NCBI GenBank assembly: GCA_035550735.1
Contig: DASZOM010000009.1
Coordinates: 1-64,000, forward strand
Direction of reading: 5' to 3'
Origin: JANQRA01 sp035550735
Lineage (GTDB): Bacteria > Actinomycetota > Acidimicrobiia > Spongiisociales > ZC4RG35
Length of the DNA: 64,000 nucleotides
The notes under the pieces: model-generated
The model's input: the letters and a program-made list of their open reading frames with translations, nothing else
What the model was told of the DNA's origin: nothing
Database searches by the model: none
Part shown: piece by piece, positions 6,696 to 14,664 of the stretch
Layout: each line of letters opens with the position of its first letter
Numbering within the stretch: the first letter of the stretch is position 1
Translations under genes and position numbers: made by a program

Positions 6696-8327
6696 GTGAG
6701 CAGTCGCCGAACCCTCGCCGGTCTGCTCTGGCAGCTCGCCGATCTGACACGGGCCAGCGAGACACGCCGCTCGTTTCGGGCGCGGGCGTATAGACGGGCG
6801 GTCTGGGCGCTCGACGACCTCGACCCCGACCTCCGGGTGGAGCCGGAGCAGATCGTGGCGACGCCGGGGATAGGGGCCGGCATCGCCGCCCTGATCGAGG
6901 AGTTCCGCCAGACGGGGGGTCTCGCCCGTGTCGAGACGCTGAAGGAGATGTATCCCCAGGAGGTGGAGCGGTTGCGCCGCCTCCCCCGGATGACGCCAAA
7001 GCGTCTCCGTGAGCTCAAGGACGACGTGGGTGTGGAGACACCCGAGGATCTGGCCCGCGCCATCGACACCGGGGACGCATTGGCCCTCCACGGTGTCGGG
7101 GAGAGCACCCTTGCCCTCTGGGCCACGACGCTCGACCTGGCCCCGAGCCCGGGAGCGGTGCCCTCACACGAGGCTTGGGTGACCGCGGCCCAGCTGGGCG
7201 CTCACCTGCAACGCCATACCGACGCTGACGTGCGTGTCGCCGGCGCCGTCCGCCGGGTGGACGAGTGGGTCGACCTGATCGAGCTCCTGGCGGCGACGAG
7301 CAGTCCCGAAAGGGTCGACGAGTTCCTCGAGACGAGCGCCGCCCTCCGCTCGTGGGACCAGGGCGACCGGCGCATCGTGACCCACACCGGGATCGACGGG
7401 ACCGTGCATCTCAGCACGCCGGACTCGCTGGGGACCGACCTGATCGTGGCGACCGGGCCTCCTGCACACGTGACAGAGCTGTTCGGCGAAGCCCCATCCC
7501 AGACCCACGCCACCGAGGCGGAGGCCTATCAGGCGCACGGGCTGGAGTGGATCCCGCCTCCGGCCCGAGCCGTGCCCCTCGACGTGGCGGCGACGACGGT
7601 GCGGCTGGCCGACATCCGGGGCGATCTCCACATCCACACCGAACGGTCACCCGACGGGCGTCTGCCCCTGTCGGCGATCCTCGACATCGCGGTCGCCCGG
7701 GGATATCAATACCTTTTGGTCACCGACCACACGCTGGGGCTTCGTTTCGGGGGGCTGGGGCCCGACCAGCTCGCCGCCCAGAGCATCGAGATCGAGGGGC
7801 TTCGCCCCGCCTATCCGGGATTGACCGTGTTCCACGGCGCCGAGGTGAACATCGACCGCGAGGGCGGTCTCGACCTCGACGGCGAGACACTGGGGATGCT
7901 GGACTTCGTGGTCGCGGGGATGCACTCGCACTTCGGCCTGAGTGAGACCGAGCAAACCGATCGGATGATCCGGGCCCTGTCCCACCCCTCGGTGCGGGTT
8001 CTCGCCCACCCCACCGGCCGTCGCATCGGGGTCAGGCCGGCAGTGAGCCTGGATATCGCTGCGGTCGTCGACGCCGCGGTGGCCTACGACCGCGCCCTCG
8101 AGTGCAACGGTCATCGGGACCGGCTCGACCTCGGCGCCGCATGGGTGGGCAAGGCGCTGGAGAAGGGCGCCCGATTCGCTGCCGACTCCGACGCCCACCG
8201 GGTCGACGAGTTCGACAACATCGCCAACGCGGTGGCGACCCTTCAAGCGGCGGGCGTCGGCGCCGGGTCGGTCGTCAACGCGATGCCTATCGAGGAATTC
8301 ACGACATGGGCGACCGGGAACGGCTGA
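6696..8327 (+). CDS. PHP phosphoesterase with degenerate DNA polymerase X domain
   Basis: A 543-residue protein built like bacterial PolX. It has a helical N-terminal DNA-binding part with HhH-like segments (GIGAGIAA at 58-65, HGVGES at 132-137), a Pol X region at about 150-290 and a PHP domain from about 305. PHP metal ligands look intact: His312, His314, Asp344/His345, Glu383, His410, His412, His438, Asp499 and His501. The polymerase active site does not: AGAVRR is followed by DLIE, so the DxD pair becomes Leu194 and Glu196, and the third Asp aligns with His238. It is probably a PHP nuclease or phosphatase with a non-catalytic polymerase scaffold. Confidence 0.85.
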   Translation: MSSRRTLAGLLWQLADLTRASETRRSFRARAYRRAVWALDDLDPDLRVEPEQIVATPGIGAGIAALIEEFRQTGGLARVETLKEMYPQEVERLRRLPRMTPKRLRELKDDVGVETPEDLARAIDTGDALALHGVGESTLALWATTLDLAPSPGAVPSHEAWVTAAQLGAHLQRHTDADVRVAGAVRRVDEWVDLIELLAATSSPERVDEFLETSAALRSWDQGDRRIVTHTGIDGTVHLSTPDSLGTDLIVATGPPAHVTELFGEAPSQTHATEAEAYQAHGLEWIPPPARAVPLDVAATTVRLADIRGDLHIHTERSPDGRLPLSAILDIAVARGYQYLLVTDHTLGLRFGGLGPDQLAAQSIEIEGLRPAYPGLTVFHGAEVNIDREGGLDLDGETLGMLDFVVAGMHSHFGLSETEQTDRMIRALSHPSVRVLAHPTGRRIGVRPAVSLDIAAVVDAAVAYDRALECNGHRDRLDLGAAWVGKALEKGARFAADSDAHRVDEFDNIANAVATLQAAGVGAGSVVNAMPIEEFTTWATGNG

Positions 8328-8675
8328 TCAGGGGCCCTTGCGCCCGGTCCGCCGGTTGACGGCCCTGAGCAGCTGCCCCTTGTTCATCTTGGAGCGCCCC
8401 TCGATGCCCAGATCCTTGGCTTCCTCGTAGAGCTGGTCACGGGTACGGCCACCCGGACCCTTCTTCGAGCGAAGACCGCCACGCCGACCCGACGAGATGT
8501 CCTCACGGGAGAGATCGGAGCTCTCCCCGGCCTCGCCGGCCCGGGCACGCTCCTTGTTGACCGTCCGAGCGGCTATCTCCTCGGCCTTGTCCTCGCTCTC
8601 CCCACGCTCGCGGAGGCCCTTCTTGATGTGCTGGTACTGACGTTCCCGCTTCTTGCTCCAACCTCGCTGCGGCAT
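8328..8675 (-). CDS. Small basic protein with Rho-N-like (SAP/LEM-type) C-terminus
   Basis: A 115-residue, highly charged protein. The first 60 residues carry Lys/Arg/Glu-rich sequence (WSKKRERQYQHIKKG). The C-terminal segment TRDQLYEEAKDLGIEGRSKM, followed by KGQLLRAV, resembles the Rho N-terminal helix-extended-loop-helix found in small nucleic-acid-binding proteins, often labelled plasmid stabilisation protein. It probably binds DNA or RNA. Its stop codon directly abuts the stop of the convergent PHP gene. ATG at 8675 is preceded by AGGAGG. Confidence 0.6.
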   Translation of the reverse strand: MPQRGWSKKRERQYQHIKKGLRERGESEDKAEEIAARTVNKERARAGEAGESSDLSREDISSGRRGGLRSKKGPGGRTRDQLYEEAKDLGIEGRSKMNKGQLLRAVNRRTGRKGP

Positions 8676-8739
8676 GGCTCCTCCTTGGAATCAGGCGCCG
8701 GGAGATACCCGGCCCGCCACCGAGGAAAACCAGCCGTGA

Positions 8740-10848
8740 TCAGGGGGTGACGTCGCTGCCGACGGGGATGTTGAAGCTGACCAGGGTCCCGTCGCTTCGG
8801 GTGCTCCGGGAGAAGTCGGTGCTCAGCGATCTGATCAGGTCGATGCCGAGACCGGGAACGGGTGACTGGTCGGGTTGCTTCCATGTACCCGTGTCCCTCA
8901 CCTCGACGTCGATCCGATCCTCGGAGATCCGCAGACGGAGCTCGAAGTCGCCGGTGGGCCCGTCGCGATAGGCGTGCCTCACCGCATTGGAGGCTGCCTC
9001 TCCGACCGCGATGAGGAGATCGTCGAGGACCGGCGCGGCGACGTGATTGCGCCCGGCCCACTCCCGCACCTCGACTCGCATGGTCTGCAACTCGGCGGCG
9101 TTCGCCGGGTACCACTTGCGAAAGCGCAGATCCCCCGCCTCCTCGACCTTGATCGCGATGACGACGACGTCGTCCTCGCGGGTGGTGTCCAGGCCCATGC
9201 TCGACACCAGCCGGTCACAGATCTCCCGCGGGGTGAGATGACGGAAGCCGGAGGTCATCCGTTCCAGCCGATCGAGACCCGCCTCGAGTGACTCTCCCCT
9301 TCTCTCCACAAGGCCGTCGGAGTACAGGAGGAGCAACGAGCCTTGCTCGAGGATGGTGGTCGCCTCCGGTCTCGGCTCGTCGGAGTCGCCATAGAGGGGA
9401 TGGGAGAGCCCGCCACGCAGCCATCGGGAGTCCCCAGCGGGCACGACGACCAGAGGTGGTGGATGTCCAGCGGAGGCGTAGACCATCTCACCACTGACAG
9501 GGTCGAGCACTCCGTAGAACAGGGTCGCATAGTCGCTGCCGCCCGGGCCCCTCATGAACTCGTCGGTCGCGGTGAGCAACTGTCCGGGTCGGTCGGTGTG
9601 GATCGCCAGAGCTGTGACGGCGGTGCGCACTCTCCCCATCGCGATCAGCGCCTCGATGCCGTGGCCGACCACATCGCCGACCACCAACCCGATCTTGCCG
9701 TCTCGCAACGGGAACATGTCGTACCAGTCGCCCCCAACCTCCAGCGCCTCGCTTGCCGACTCGTAACGGGCGGCGAGGTCGAGACCGTCGTGGTCGACCA
9801 GCCGGTCTGGAAGGAGGGCATGCTGCAGACGCATCGCCAGGTCGCGGTCCCTGGTCCGCTGGGCGTCGAGGAGCTCGGCGCGGGTCGCCGTGTCGCTGGC
9901 CAGCCGGACCGCCCGGTCCCGCTCGGTCGACTCGGCCGCCACCAGCAGCCCGGCGAGGGAGAAGAGGCCGATCTGAAGCATGATGAGAAGAAACGCCATC
10001 GTCTGGGGCAGGCCGGTGATCAGGTCGCCGTGGTCCCAGGCCAGGGTGACGGCGACCGTCAGCGACACCACCGCAGCGGTGACTGCCACCGCCCGTATCC
10101 CGAACATCACCCCGGCCAGGACCACACCGATCAGAACCGTGAAGACCAGGGGGAGATCGGAGACCACGACCAACAGGGCGGTGAACAGCGAGGCGCCGCC
10201 GATGAGCAGAGTGCCCCACCAGAAGCGGAGCGGACGTCGGTCCGGGCTCGATCCCCAGACCAGGATCACCGCTCCCACCAGGACGACCCCGAGTGCGTCG
10301 CCCAACCACCATTGCAGGAAGGTGGTGAGGAACTCACTGTCCCCATACAGCTCGTCGATCTCGCCGCCGATAGCCCCGCCGACGGCCGGCGCGACGAGCA
10401 CCGCACCAAGGATGAACCACGCCAGATGCCGTCTCCTGGCGAGGTCGACCACACCGCAGGCGAACGAGACGATCCCGGCGCCGACCAGGGGCTCGGCGGT
10501 GTTGGCCAGGGCGTATCCGAGACTCTCCTCCAGACCGAAGCCCGTCCAGTAGTCCACACCGAACTCGGCCAACCCGGCGGCGAGGATCACCGCCGGCCAG
10601 ACCCTTCGCGGCAGTCGCAGCAGGAATGCGACGGTGATTCCCGCCGGGATGAAGAGGATCGCCTCCAGCTCGGTGACCTCGAGCAGGAAGATCGACAGCC
10701 TGGAGCCCGCGGCATAGACGGCCAGGAAGATCACGAACAGCACAGGGACACCGAAGGGACCGAGTCGCTGATACCACGTCCAGGTAGCGCCTTCGGAAGT
10801 TTGTTGCTGATCGGGCTGCGCGGCCATGGCGTCGTCGATCTGTGTCAT
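8740..10848 (-). CDS. MASE1-SpoIIE phosphatase-HATPase fusion (RsbU/RsbW-type regulator)
   Basis: A protein of about 702 residues with three parts. The N-terminal 300 residues form about eight membrane helices of MASE1 type. A PP2C-like SpoIIE phosphatase follows, with GGDWYD, GDVVGHG and YSDG metal-binding motifs. A C-terminal GHKL ATPase of the anti-sigma kinase class ends the protein (EAASNAVRHAY and DTG motifs, then GLGIDL). It can be read as a membrane sensor that dephosphorylates an anti-sigma antagonist while carrying its own RsbW-like kinase. No antagonist gene lies nearby. The start is uncertain; ATG 10848 was chosen over TTG 10866. Confidence 0.85.
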   Translation of the reverse strand: MTQIDDAMAAQPDQQQTSEGATWTWYQRLGPFGVPVLFVIFLAVYAAGSRLSIFLLEVTELEAILFIPAGITVAFLLRLPRRVWPAVILAAGLAEFGVDYWTGFGLEESLGYALANTAEPLVGAGIVSFACGVVDLARRRHLAWFILGAVLVAPAVGGAIGGEIDELYGDSEFLTTFLQWWLGDALGVVLVGAVILVWGSSPDRRPLRFWWGTLLIGGASLFTALLVVVSDLPLVFTVLIGVVLAGVMFGIRAVAVTAAVVSLTVAVTLAWDHGDLITGLPQTMAFLLIMLQIGLFSLAGLLVAAESTERDRAVRLASDTATRAELLDAQRTRDRDLAMRLQHALLPDRLVDHDGLDLAARYESASEALEVGGDWYDMFPLRDGKIGLVVGDVVGHGIEALIAMGRVRTAVTALAIHTDRPGQLLTATDEFMRGPGGSDYATLFYGVLDPVSGEMVYASAGHPPPLVVVPAGDSRWLRGGLSHPLYGDSDEPRPEATTILEQGSLLLLYSDGLVERRGESLEAGLDRLERMTSGFRHLTPREICDRLVSSMGLDTTREDDVVVIAIKVEEAGDLRFRKWYPANAAELQTMRVEVREWAGRNHVAAPVLDDLLIAVGEAASNAVRHAYRDGPTGDFELRLRISEDRIDVEVRDTGTWKQPDQSPVPGLGIDLIRSLSTDFSRSTRSDGTLVSFNIPVGSDVTP

Positions 10849-10931
10849 GCCCAGGATGTGGGCCAATCTATGCGTCCTCGCCTGCGGACGGGAGAGATTC
10901 GCCGAGGGTGAGCGCTGGGTACAGGCATGCT

Positions 10932-11558
10932 GTGAGCGCCGCCGACAACCCTGCGCCCGATCTGGTGGCTCACGGAGCCGATCTCGAGGAGCTCTCCGTC
11001 GCCTCCGACGGCTGCACCGCCTGCGAGCTCTACCTGCATGCGACTCAGGCGGTCTTCGGGAGTGGAGAGACAGGCGCCCGCATCATGCTCCTCGGCGAGC
11101 AGCCGGGGGACGAGGAGGATCGGAAAGGGGCGCCGTTCGTCGGCCCGGCGGGACGTGTGCTCGACGAGGCGATCGCGGAAGCAGGGCTGGATCGGGGCGA
11201 CATCTACCTCTCCAACGTCGTCAAGCACTTCCGTTGGAAGCCGGGGCCGAAGAAGAGGCTGCATCAGAAGCCCTCCACACGTCACATCAGAGCCTGCCGG
11301 CCCTGGCTGGATGCCGAGCTCACCCTCGTGGACCCGGATGTGGTGGTCACCCTCGGCGCGACCGCGACTCAGGCGCTGCTCGGGAATGAGGCCAAGGTCA
11401 CTCGCGATCACGGCCAGGTCTTCGACTGGGAGGACCGACTGGTCGTGCCCACCATTCACCCCTCGGCGGTGCTGCGTGGCCCGGATAGCGAGGAGCGTCG
11501 CAGGTTGCGCCGTCTCCTCGTGGACGACCTCGTCTTCGTCCGCGAGCGCTTTCTCTGA
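10932..11558 (+). CDS. udgX: Uracil-DNA glycosylase, UdgX type
   Basis: A 208-residue family 4-like UDG. It shows GEQPGDEED (55-63), FVGPAGR (69-75), the diagnostic KRLHQKPS insertion (108-115) with His111, and HPSAVLR (176-182). In characterised UdgX this histidine forms a covalent bond with the abasic site after uracil removal. Cys28, Cys31 and Cys122 are probable Fe-S ligands. The GTG at 10932 matches the usual family N-terminus; an in-frame GTG at 10908 is possible. It is divergent from the RsbU-type gene and its stop abuts that of the convergent PAS kinase. Confidence 0.88.
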   Translation: MSAADNPAPDLVAHGADLEELSVASDGCTACELYLHATQAVFGSGETGARIMLLGEQPGDEEDRKGAPFVGPAGRVLDEAIAEAGLDRGDIYLSNVVKHFRWKPGPKKRLHQKPSTRHIRACRPWLDAELTLVDPDVVVTLGATATQALLGNEAKVTRDHGQVFDWEDRLVVPTIHPSAVLRGPDSEERRRLRRLLVDDLVFVRERFL

Positions 11559-12845
11559 TCAGCCGGCTCTGTGGAGGCGCAGGCGGAACACGCTTCGGTC
11601 GCTCACCCGCTCGTACCCGAGCGATCCGCCCATGAGCTCGGCGAGCTGCCGCGAGATGGTGAGGCCGATGCCCACGGAGGCCGAGCTGACCGATGCGGAG
11701 GAGCCACGTTGGTACGGCTCGAAGACCCGCTCCCAATCGGACGCGGGGAGACCGGGACCGTCATCGCTGACCTCCACCGCCACCCACTCGTCGTCTGCGG
11801 TCACCCCGACGCTGACGTGCGGGCCGCCATATCGCTCCGCGTTGGTGAGGAGGTTGCGAAGGACTTGGCGGATGCGGGCGGCGTCGCCGTGGGCCGGCGG
11901 GACTGGACCGGGCATCTCGACCTGCACATCTGCGGCGTAGGTGCCGCCGGTCGCCAGGGTCTGGCTGATCTGGGATCCGATGTCGACCGGCTGGAGGTCG
12001 ACGTCGATCTGGCCCATCTCCACCCTCGTCGCCACCAGCAAGTCCTCGACCAGGTCGGTGACCTCCTGGGCCTGTTGTCCGATGGCGGCGACCATCTGTC
12101 GACGGTCCTCGACACCCATCTCCTCGTCGTCCTGGAGGATTTGGGCGAAGCCGACTATGGCGGTGAGGGGTGTGCGGATCTCATGGCTCACCTGGGCCAC
12201 GAACTGACTCTTCGCCGTGACCTCGTCACGATGCTGGCTCACGTCGACGATGGTGAAAACGGCCCTGGAGAAATCGGGTTGCCCGTCGATGACCGGAGCG
12301 GCCAGAGTCGACTCGGCGTCGTAGGTCTGGCCGTCCATCGTCTCCGCGACATATGAGGCGTGGGCGACGGGATCCCGATTCCACACCGCGTTGAGCTGGG
12401 CGGTCCACGACGGCATGGCCCCTTCGTTGACGATGGCCGGGTCGATCGGGCCGATGAAGTCCTCGACCTCCATTCCCACCGCCCGGACCGCGGCGGGGTT
12501 GGCGGCGACGATCCGGATGAGGGGGGCGATGGCCCGCACCGCCAGGACGTCGTTGCCGAGGTACTCGAGGATGTCCTCGACGCCCTGGGCCCGCAGACCC
12601 TCCATCCACTCCTCGACAGCGCTGTAGTCCTGTTCGATGATCGGGATGGGTGCGCTCCGGAACAGGTTCTCGAATCGGGCCATGCCCCGCCTGCTCTCGA
12701 TCAGCTCCTTGCGGAGCCTCGTCAGATCGGGGTCCTCCACCTCGGGGAGAAGCCGCGTGGCATTGGCGGCGAGCTCCCAGGAGCGAGATTCGTCGGGATC
12801 GGAATCGGCTAGGGCACGGGCAGCCGATTCCCTGAAATCGGGCAT
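11559..12845 (-). CDS. PAS-domain sensor histidine kinase
   Basis: A soluble kinase of about 428 residues. A PAS-like domain occupies residues of about 75-215, followed by HisKA with SHEIRTPLTAI and a HATPase domain with N, G1 and G2 boxes (LTNAERYG, DDGPGLP, GIGLTI). There is no membrane segment, so it senses a cytoplasmic cue. No response regulator is adjacent, which makes it an orphan. ATG 12845 was preferred over GTG 12863. Confidence 0.88.
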   Translation of the reverse strand: MPDFRESAARALADSDPDESRSWELAANATRLLPEVEDPDLTRLRKELIESRRGMARFENLFRSAPIPIIEQDYSAVEEWMEGLRAQGVEDILEYLGNDVLAVRAIAPLIRIVAANPAAVRAVGMEVEDFIGPIDPAIVNEGAMPSWTAQLNAVWNRDPVAHASYVAETMDGQTYDAESTLAAPVIDGQPDFSRAVFTIVDVSQHRDEVTAKSQFVAQVSHEIRTPLTAIVGFAQILQDDEEMGVEDRRQMVAAIGQQAQEVTDLVEDLLVATRVEMGQIDVDLQPVDIGSQISQTLATGGTYAADVQVEMPGPVPPAHGDAARIRQVLRNLLTNAERYGGPHVSVGVTADDEWVAVEVSDDGPGLPASDWERVFEPYQRGSSASVSSASVGIGLTISRQLAELMGGSLGYERVSDRSVFRLRLHRAG

Positions 12846-12977
12846 TGCCCCATGTATCGGCACCCGAGCCCGATTTGTTGACCATCCGGGAGGAGAAAGT
12901 TTCCGCGAGCCTCACCTCAGCTAGTGGACCCATGTCCGGGCCTAACTCTCTCGTGAATGCGCGTTACCTTGGCGCGG

Positions 12978-13517
12978 GTGAGGTATCTGGCCCTGATCCG
13001 GGGTGTGAACCTCGGCAAGGAGAAGAAGGTGACCATGGCCGACCTCCGGTCGGTGTTCGAGGATTGCGGACTCGACGACGTCGTCACTCATGCGAACAGC
13101 GGCAACGTCCTCTTCAGGACCGACCGCCCCGTCGGGCCCGATCTCACCGCAGATTGCGAGGCTGCCTTCGCCGAGGCTTTCGGATGCCGGGCACGAGTGC
13201 TCATCCTCTCCGGCGATGAGCTCCGTGAGGCGGTGGAGGCGGTCCCGTCGTGGTGGGCAGCTCCCGGTGACTGGCGTCACGACGCGGTGTTCGTGATCCC
13301 TCCCGCAGACGCCACCTCATTGCTCGCCGCCATCGGCGATTACGACGAGGGCATGGAAGGGGTATGGCACCACGAGAACATCATCTTCTGGTCCGTGCAC
13401 ACTCCCGGGTATGGCAAGAGCCGATTCAGCCGGCTCTCGTCCCTGCCCGCCTACCAGGACGTGACGATCCGTAGCTCGACCACCACGCTGAGGCTCCTCG
13501 ACCTGCTCGCCGGCTGA
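12978..13517 (+). CDS. DUF1697 family protein
   Basis: A 179-residue protein that begins RYLALIRGVNLG, the typical start of DUF1697, and keeps ANSGNVLF near residue 42 and the C-terminal SSTTLRLLDLL block. Family members are small, widespread in actinobacteria and of unknown function. GTG at 12978 gives the conserved N-terminus. Its own unit, ahead of the tRNA-Ile gene. Confidence 0.8.
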   Translation: MRYLALIRGVNLGKEKKVTMADLRSVFEDCGLDDVVTHANSGNVLFRTDRPVGPDLTADCEAAFAEAFGCRARVLILSGDELREAVEAVPSWWAAPGDWRHDAVFVIPPADATSLLAAIGDYDEGMEGVWHHENIIFWSVHTPGYGKSRFSRLSSLPAYQDVTIRSSTTTLRLLDLLAG

Positions 13518-13593
13518 GCCGCCCGGCGAGCCGGCCTCCACTTCGTGTGCCCGGACGGCGTCGGTACAATGTCCGATCCTTGACTACCAGTCG

Positions 13594-13668
13594 GGGCCCA
13601 TAGCTCAGCCCGGTTAGAGCGCATCCCTGATAAGGATGAGGTCCGTGGTTCAAGTCCACGTGGGCCCA
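13594..13668 (+). tRNA. tRNA-Ile (anticodon GAT)
   Basis: A complete 75-nt cloverleaf with acceptor arms GGGCCCA and TGGGCCC, the D arm GCTC, anticodon loop CTGATAAG and T arm GGTTCAAGTCC. CCA is not encoded. A TACAAT -10 element lies at 13564-13569, about 24 bases upstream, with a weak TTCGTG 17 bp before it. Confidence 0.95.
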
Positions 13669-13675
13669 CAACTCA

Positions 13676-13692
13676 GGAGCCCCGCGGGCTCC
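13676..13692 (+). terminator. Hairpin downstream of tRNA-Ile
   Basis: GGAGCCC and GGGCTCC pair perfectly around a three-base loop eight bases after the tRNA. There is no T-run, but the position suits a tRNA terminator. Confidence 0.45.
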
Positions 13693-13736
13693 GGCAAGGC
13701 GGTCCGCCTTCATGCCGAGCGGCGGCCGCGGAGCCG

Positions 13737-13845
13737 GGCACAGCCCCGAACCGACGCCCGGACTGGTACTACGACGCGCTGGCCAACCCCGTCGTCGAGT
13801 TGCAGGACGGCGACGTGAGACGCGATTACCAAGCCCGCGAGGTGG
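13737..13845 (+). pseudogene. Remnant of a deazaflavin (F420)-dependent nitroreductase-family gene
   Basis: Translation in one frame reads GTAPNRRPDWYYDALANP and continues VVELQDGDVRRDYQAREV. This matches the conserved substrate-side region of the Ddn/DUF385 nitroreductase family. No start, upstream domain or intact C-terminus is present, and the frame drifts into unrelated sequence. A short open stretch in another frame follows (to about 13944) without recognisable identity. The rest of 13669-13948 holds only the hairpin at 13676-13692. The remnant is decayed. Confidence 0.5.
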
Positions 13846-13948
13846 GCGGAGTATGGGGACGCGTCGGATCCTCGTGCCAGCATCGTCTCCCTGGTCCTCT
13901 GGGAGCGATACGTCGACGAGTTCGTTTCCGAGATGGGTGGCTGAGAGG

Positions 13949-14626
13949 TCAGCCCAGCTCCTCCCAGCTCTCCGCGGGGCCGGTGTGTGCCTCCCCGTCG
14001 AGACGGGCGACGTAGGCGGCGGCTTCGCTGCGCCTGCTCATGCCCATCTTGGCCAGGAGGTTGGACACGTAGTTCTTCACCGTCTTCTCGGCCAGGAACA
14101 TCTCCTCGGCGATCTCCCGGTTGGTCAGTCCCTCGGCGATGTGCCCCACGATCGTGCGCTCCTGGTTGGTGAGCTTTGCCAGCAGGGGGTCTTCACGTGG
14201 CCCCTCCCTGAGCCTGGCGAACAGCTTGTCGGTCATCTCCGAGTCGAGCAGCGACTCCCCGGCGCCCACCCGGCGAATGTCACTCACCAGCTCGTCACTC
14301 TTGATCCGCTTCAGGACGTAGCCCGAAGCCCCGGCCAGGATCGCCGCCATCAGCGCCTCCTCGTCGGCGAAGGAGGTCAGCATCAGCACCCGCACCTCGG
14401 GAAAGCGGGAGCGGATCTCCCGACAGGCCTCGATGCCGCTGATGTCGGGCAGACGCACGTCGAGGACGACCACGTCGGGGTCGTCGTAACCCACCCGACG
14501 GACACCGTCCTCGCCGGTGCCCGCCTCTCCCACCACGATCATGTCGTCCTGGGAGTCGAGCAGTGCGCGGAGACCGGCCCGGACCACCTCGTGATCGTCG
14601 ACCAGGAGCACTTTCAACTCGGCCAC
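13949..14626 (-). CDS. NarL/FixJ-type response regulator, DosR-like
   Basis: A 225-residue regulator. The receiver domain has Asp10/Asp11, phospho-acceptor Asp56 and Lys106. The C-terminal LuxR-type HTH carries AEKTVKNYVSNLLAKMGM, almost the same as the DNA-recognition region of mycobacterial DosR (DevR). It should activate genes by binding dyads near GGGACT-like half sites once phosphorylated. It is divergent from the GAF kinase at 14665, with 38 bases between them, so the two form a two-component pair. Confidence 0.9.
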   Translation of the reverse strand: MAELKVLLVDDHEVVRAGLRALLDSQDDMIVVGEAGTGEDGVRRVGYDDPDVVVLDVRLPDISGIEACREIRSRFPEVRVLMLTSFADEEALMAAILAGASGYVLKRIKSDELVSDIRRVGAGESLLDSEMTDKLFARLREGPREDPLLAKLTNQERTIVGHIAEGLTNREIAEEMFLAEKTVKNYVSNLLAKMGMSRRSEAAAYVARLDGEAHTGPAESWEELG

Positions 14627-14664
14627 TGATCACGACGGTAGCGGAGGGTTTAGGGTGACGGCCG

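Noticed and set aside
8325..8330. TGATCA junction of two convergent stop codons (also at 11556-11561)
   Set aside because: Abutting TGA stops on opposite strands necessarily give TGATCA; two cases are not evidence of a functional site.
9343..10911. Long open plus-strand frame of over 500 codons
   Set aside because: It is antisense to the MASE1-SpoIIE-HATPase gene and rich in Arg, Gly, His and Asp as expected for a shadow frame in GC-rich DNA; no domain is visible.
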